A stretch of DNA of 6,469 nucleotides from Candidatus Aerophobota bacterium (GTDB lineage: Bacteria; Aerophobota; Aerophobia; Aerophobales; B3-G15). The stretch is from the NCBI GenBank assembly GCA_021163905.1, contig JAGGTG010000143.1, positions 1 through 6,469 of the forward strand, given 5' to 3'. This document shows, piece by piece, positions 6,346-6,469 of this stretch (positions are counted from its first letter, which is position 1; each line of letters starts with the position of its first letter). A program made the translations under genes and the position numbers. The notes under the pieces were generated by a model. It was not told where the DNA came from. It made no database searches and saw nothing but the letters and a program-made list of their open reading frames with translations.

Positions 6346-6408
6346 TTGAGGGGGAAAATATTCCCCCTCAACGCTTCGCTTCGCTCGCTGCTCCCCCTGA
6401 TAAAAAGG
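6346..6408. repeat. Hairpin repeat, copy 2
   Basis: This is the same kind of unit as 5940-6000 and in the same orientation. TTGAGGGGG (6346-6354) pairs with CCCCCTCAA (6363-6371) around AAAATATT, of which the outer two pairs also match. It then reads CGCTTCGCTTCGCTCGCTGC, a CGCTT/CGCT micro-repeat longer than in copy 1, then TCCCCCTGATAAAAAGG. The G5/C5 tracts and the CGCTGCTCCCCCT segment are conserved between copies, while the loop and the CGCT stretch differ. This suggests an older dispersed repeat family rather than a recent duplication. Confidence 0.85.
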
Positions 6409-6469
6409 CAAAGCAATCGGCCTCGCCAAACTCTTGGTATCACTTCTTGCTTTTGTGCAGCTCGGCCTC
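6409..6469. other. Right-edge segment with no recognisable feature
   Basis: No gene, RNA or terminator could be supported here. An 8-base direct repeat TCGGCCTC occurs at 6417-6424 and again at 6462-6469, and CCAA/TTGG could form a trivial stem near 6427-6438. On the minus strand one frame from the edge reads nine codons and then TGA, which might be the tail of an upstream gene, but nothing in it is recognisable. Confidence 0.35.

Noticed and set aside
6255..6443. 62-codon open frame on the minus strand starting at GTG
   Set aside because: It runs straight through hairpin repeat copy 2 and the small inverted repeat, has no ribosome binding site and resembles no family, so it is most likely chance.

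Overview
The window holds a tight run of five genes, all on the minus strand and read from right to left, preceded on the right by about 600 bases of repeat-rich non-coding DNA. The order of transcription is a NIL-domain ferredoxin (5864-5460), mnmA (5435-4380), a Thi4-type thiazole synthase (4343-3567), nrdJ carrying an in-frame intein (3537-166), and the first 46 codons of ispE (138 to the left edge). The gaps are 24, 36, 29 and 27 bases. No terminator or riboswitch-sized leader lies between the genes, so they look like one operon driven from a candidate promoter near 5907-5934.

The gene content suggests an anaerobic, AT-rich bacterium. IspE belongs to the MEP isoprenoid pathway, which archaea generally lack. 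The ribosome binding sites are bacterial in form. The oxygen-independent B12-type ribonucleotide reductase, a two-cluster ferredoxin and the sulfide-using form of Thi4 all fit life without oxygen and with sulfide available. I cannot name the phylum from this sequence; an uncultured thermophilic or sediment lineage would fit, but that is a guess.

Functionally the first three genes share a sulfur and iron-sulfur theme: an Fe-S electron carrier with a NIL domain, a tRNA thiolase with the cysteine set proposed to hold a [4Fe-4S] cluster, and a thiazole synthase with His in place of the sulfur-donating Cys. NrdJ supplies deoxynucleotides. Its gene is split by a 366-residue intein inserted exactly in front of the cysteine that becomes the catalytic thiyl radical, so the enzyme cannot work until the intein splices. 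IspE begins at the left edge and continues outside the window.

The right-hand 605 bases (5865-6469) contain no convincing gene. They hold two same-orientation copies of a roughly 61-63 base hairpin repeat (5940-6000 and 6346-6408). Between these lie three consecutive degenerate tandem arrays with unit lengths of 8, 9 and 8 bases. This composite repeat island is the least explained part of the window.
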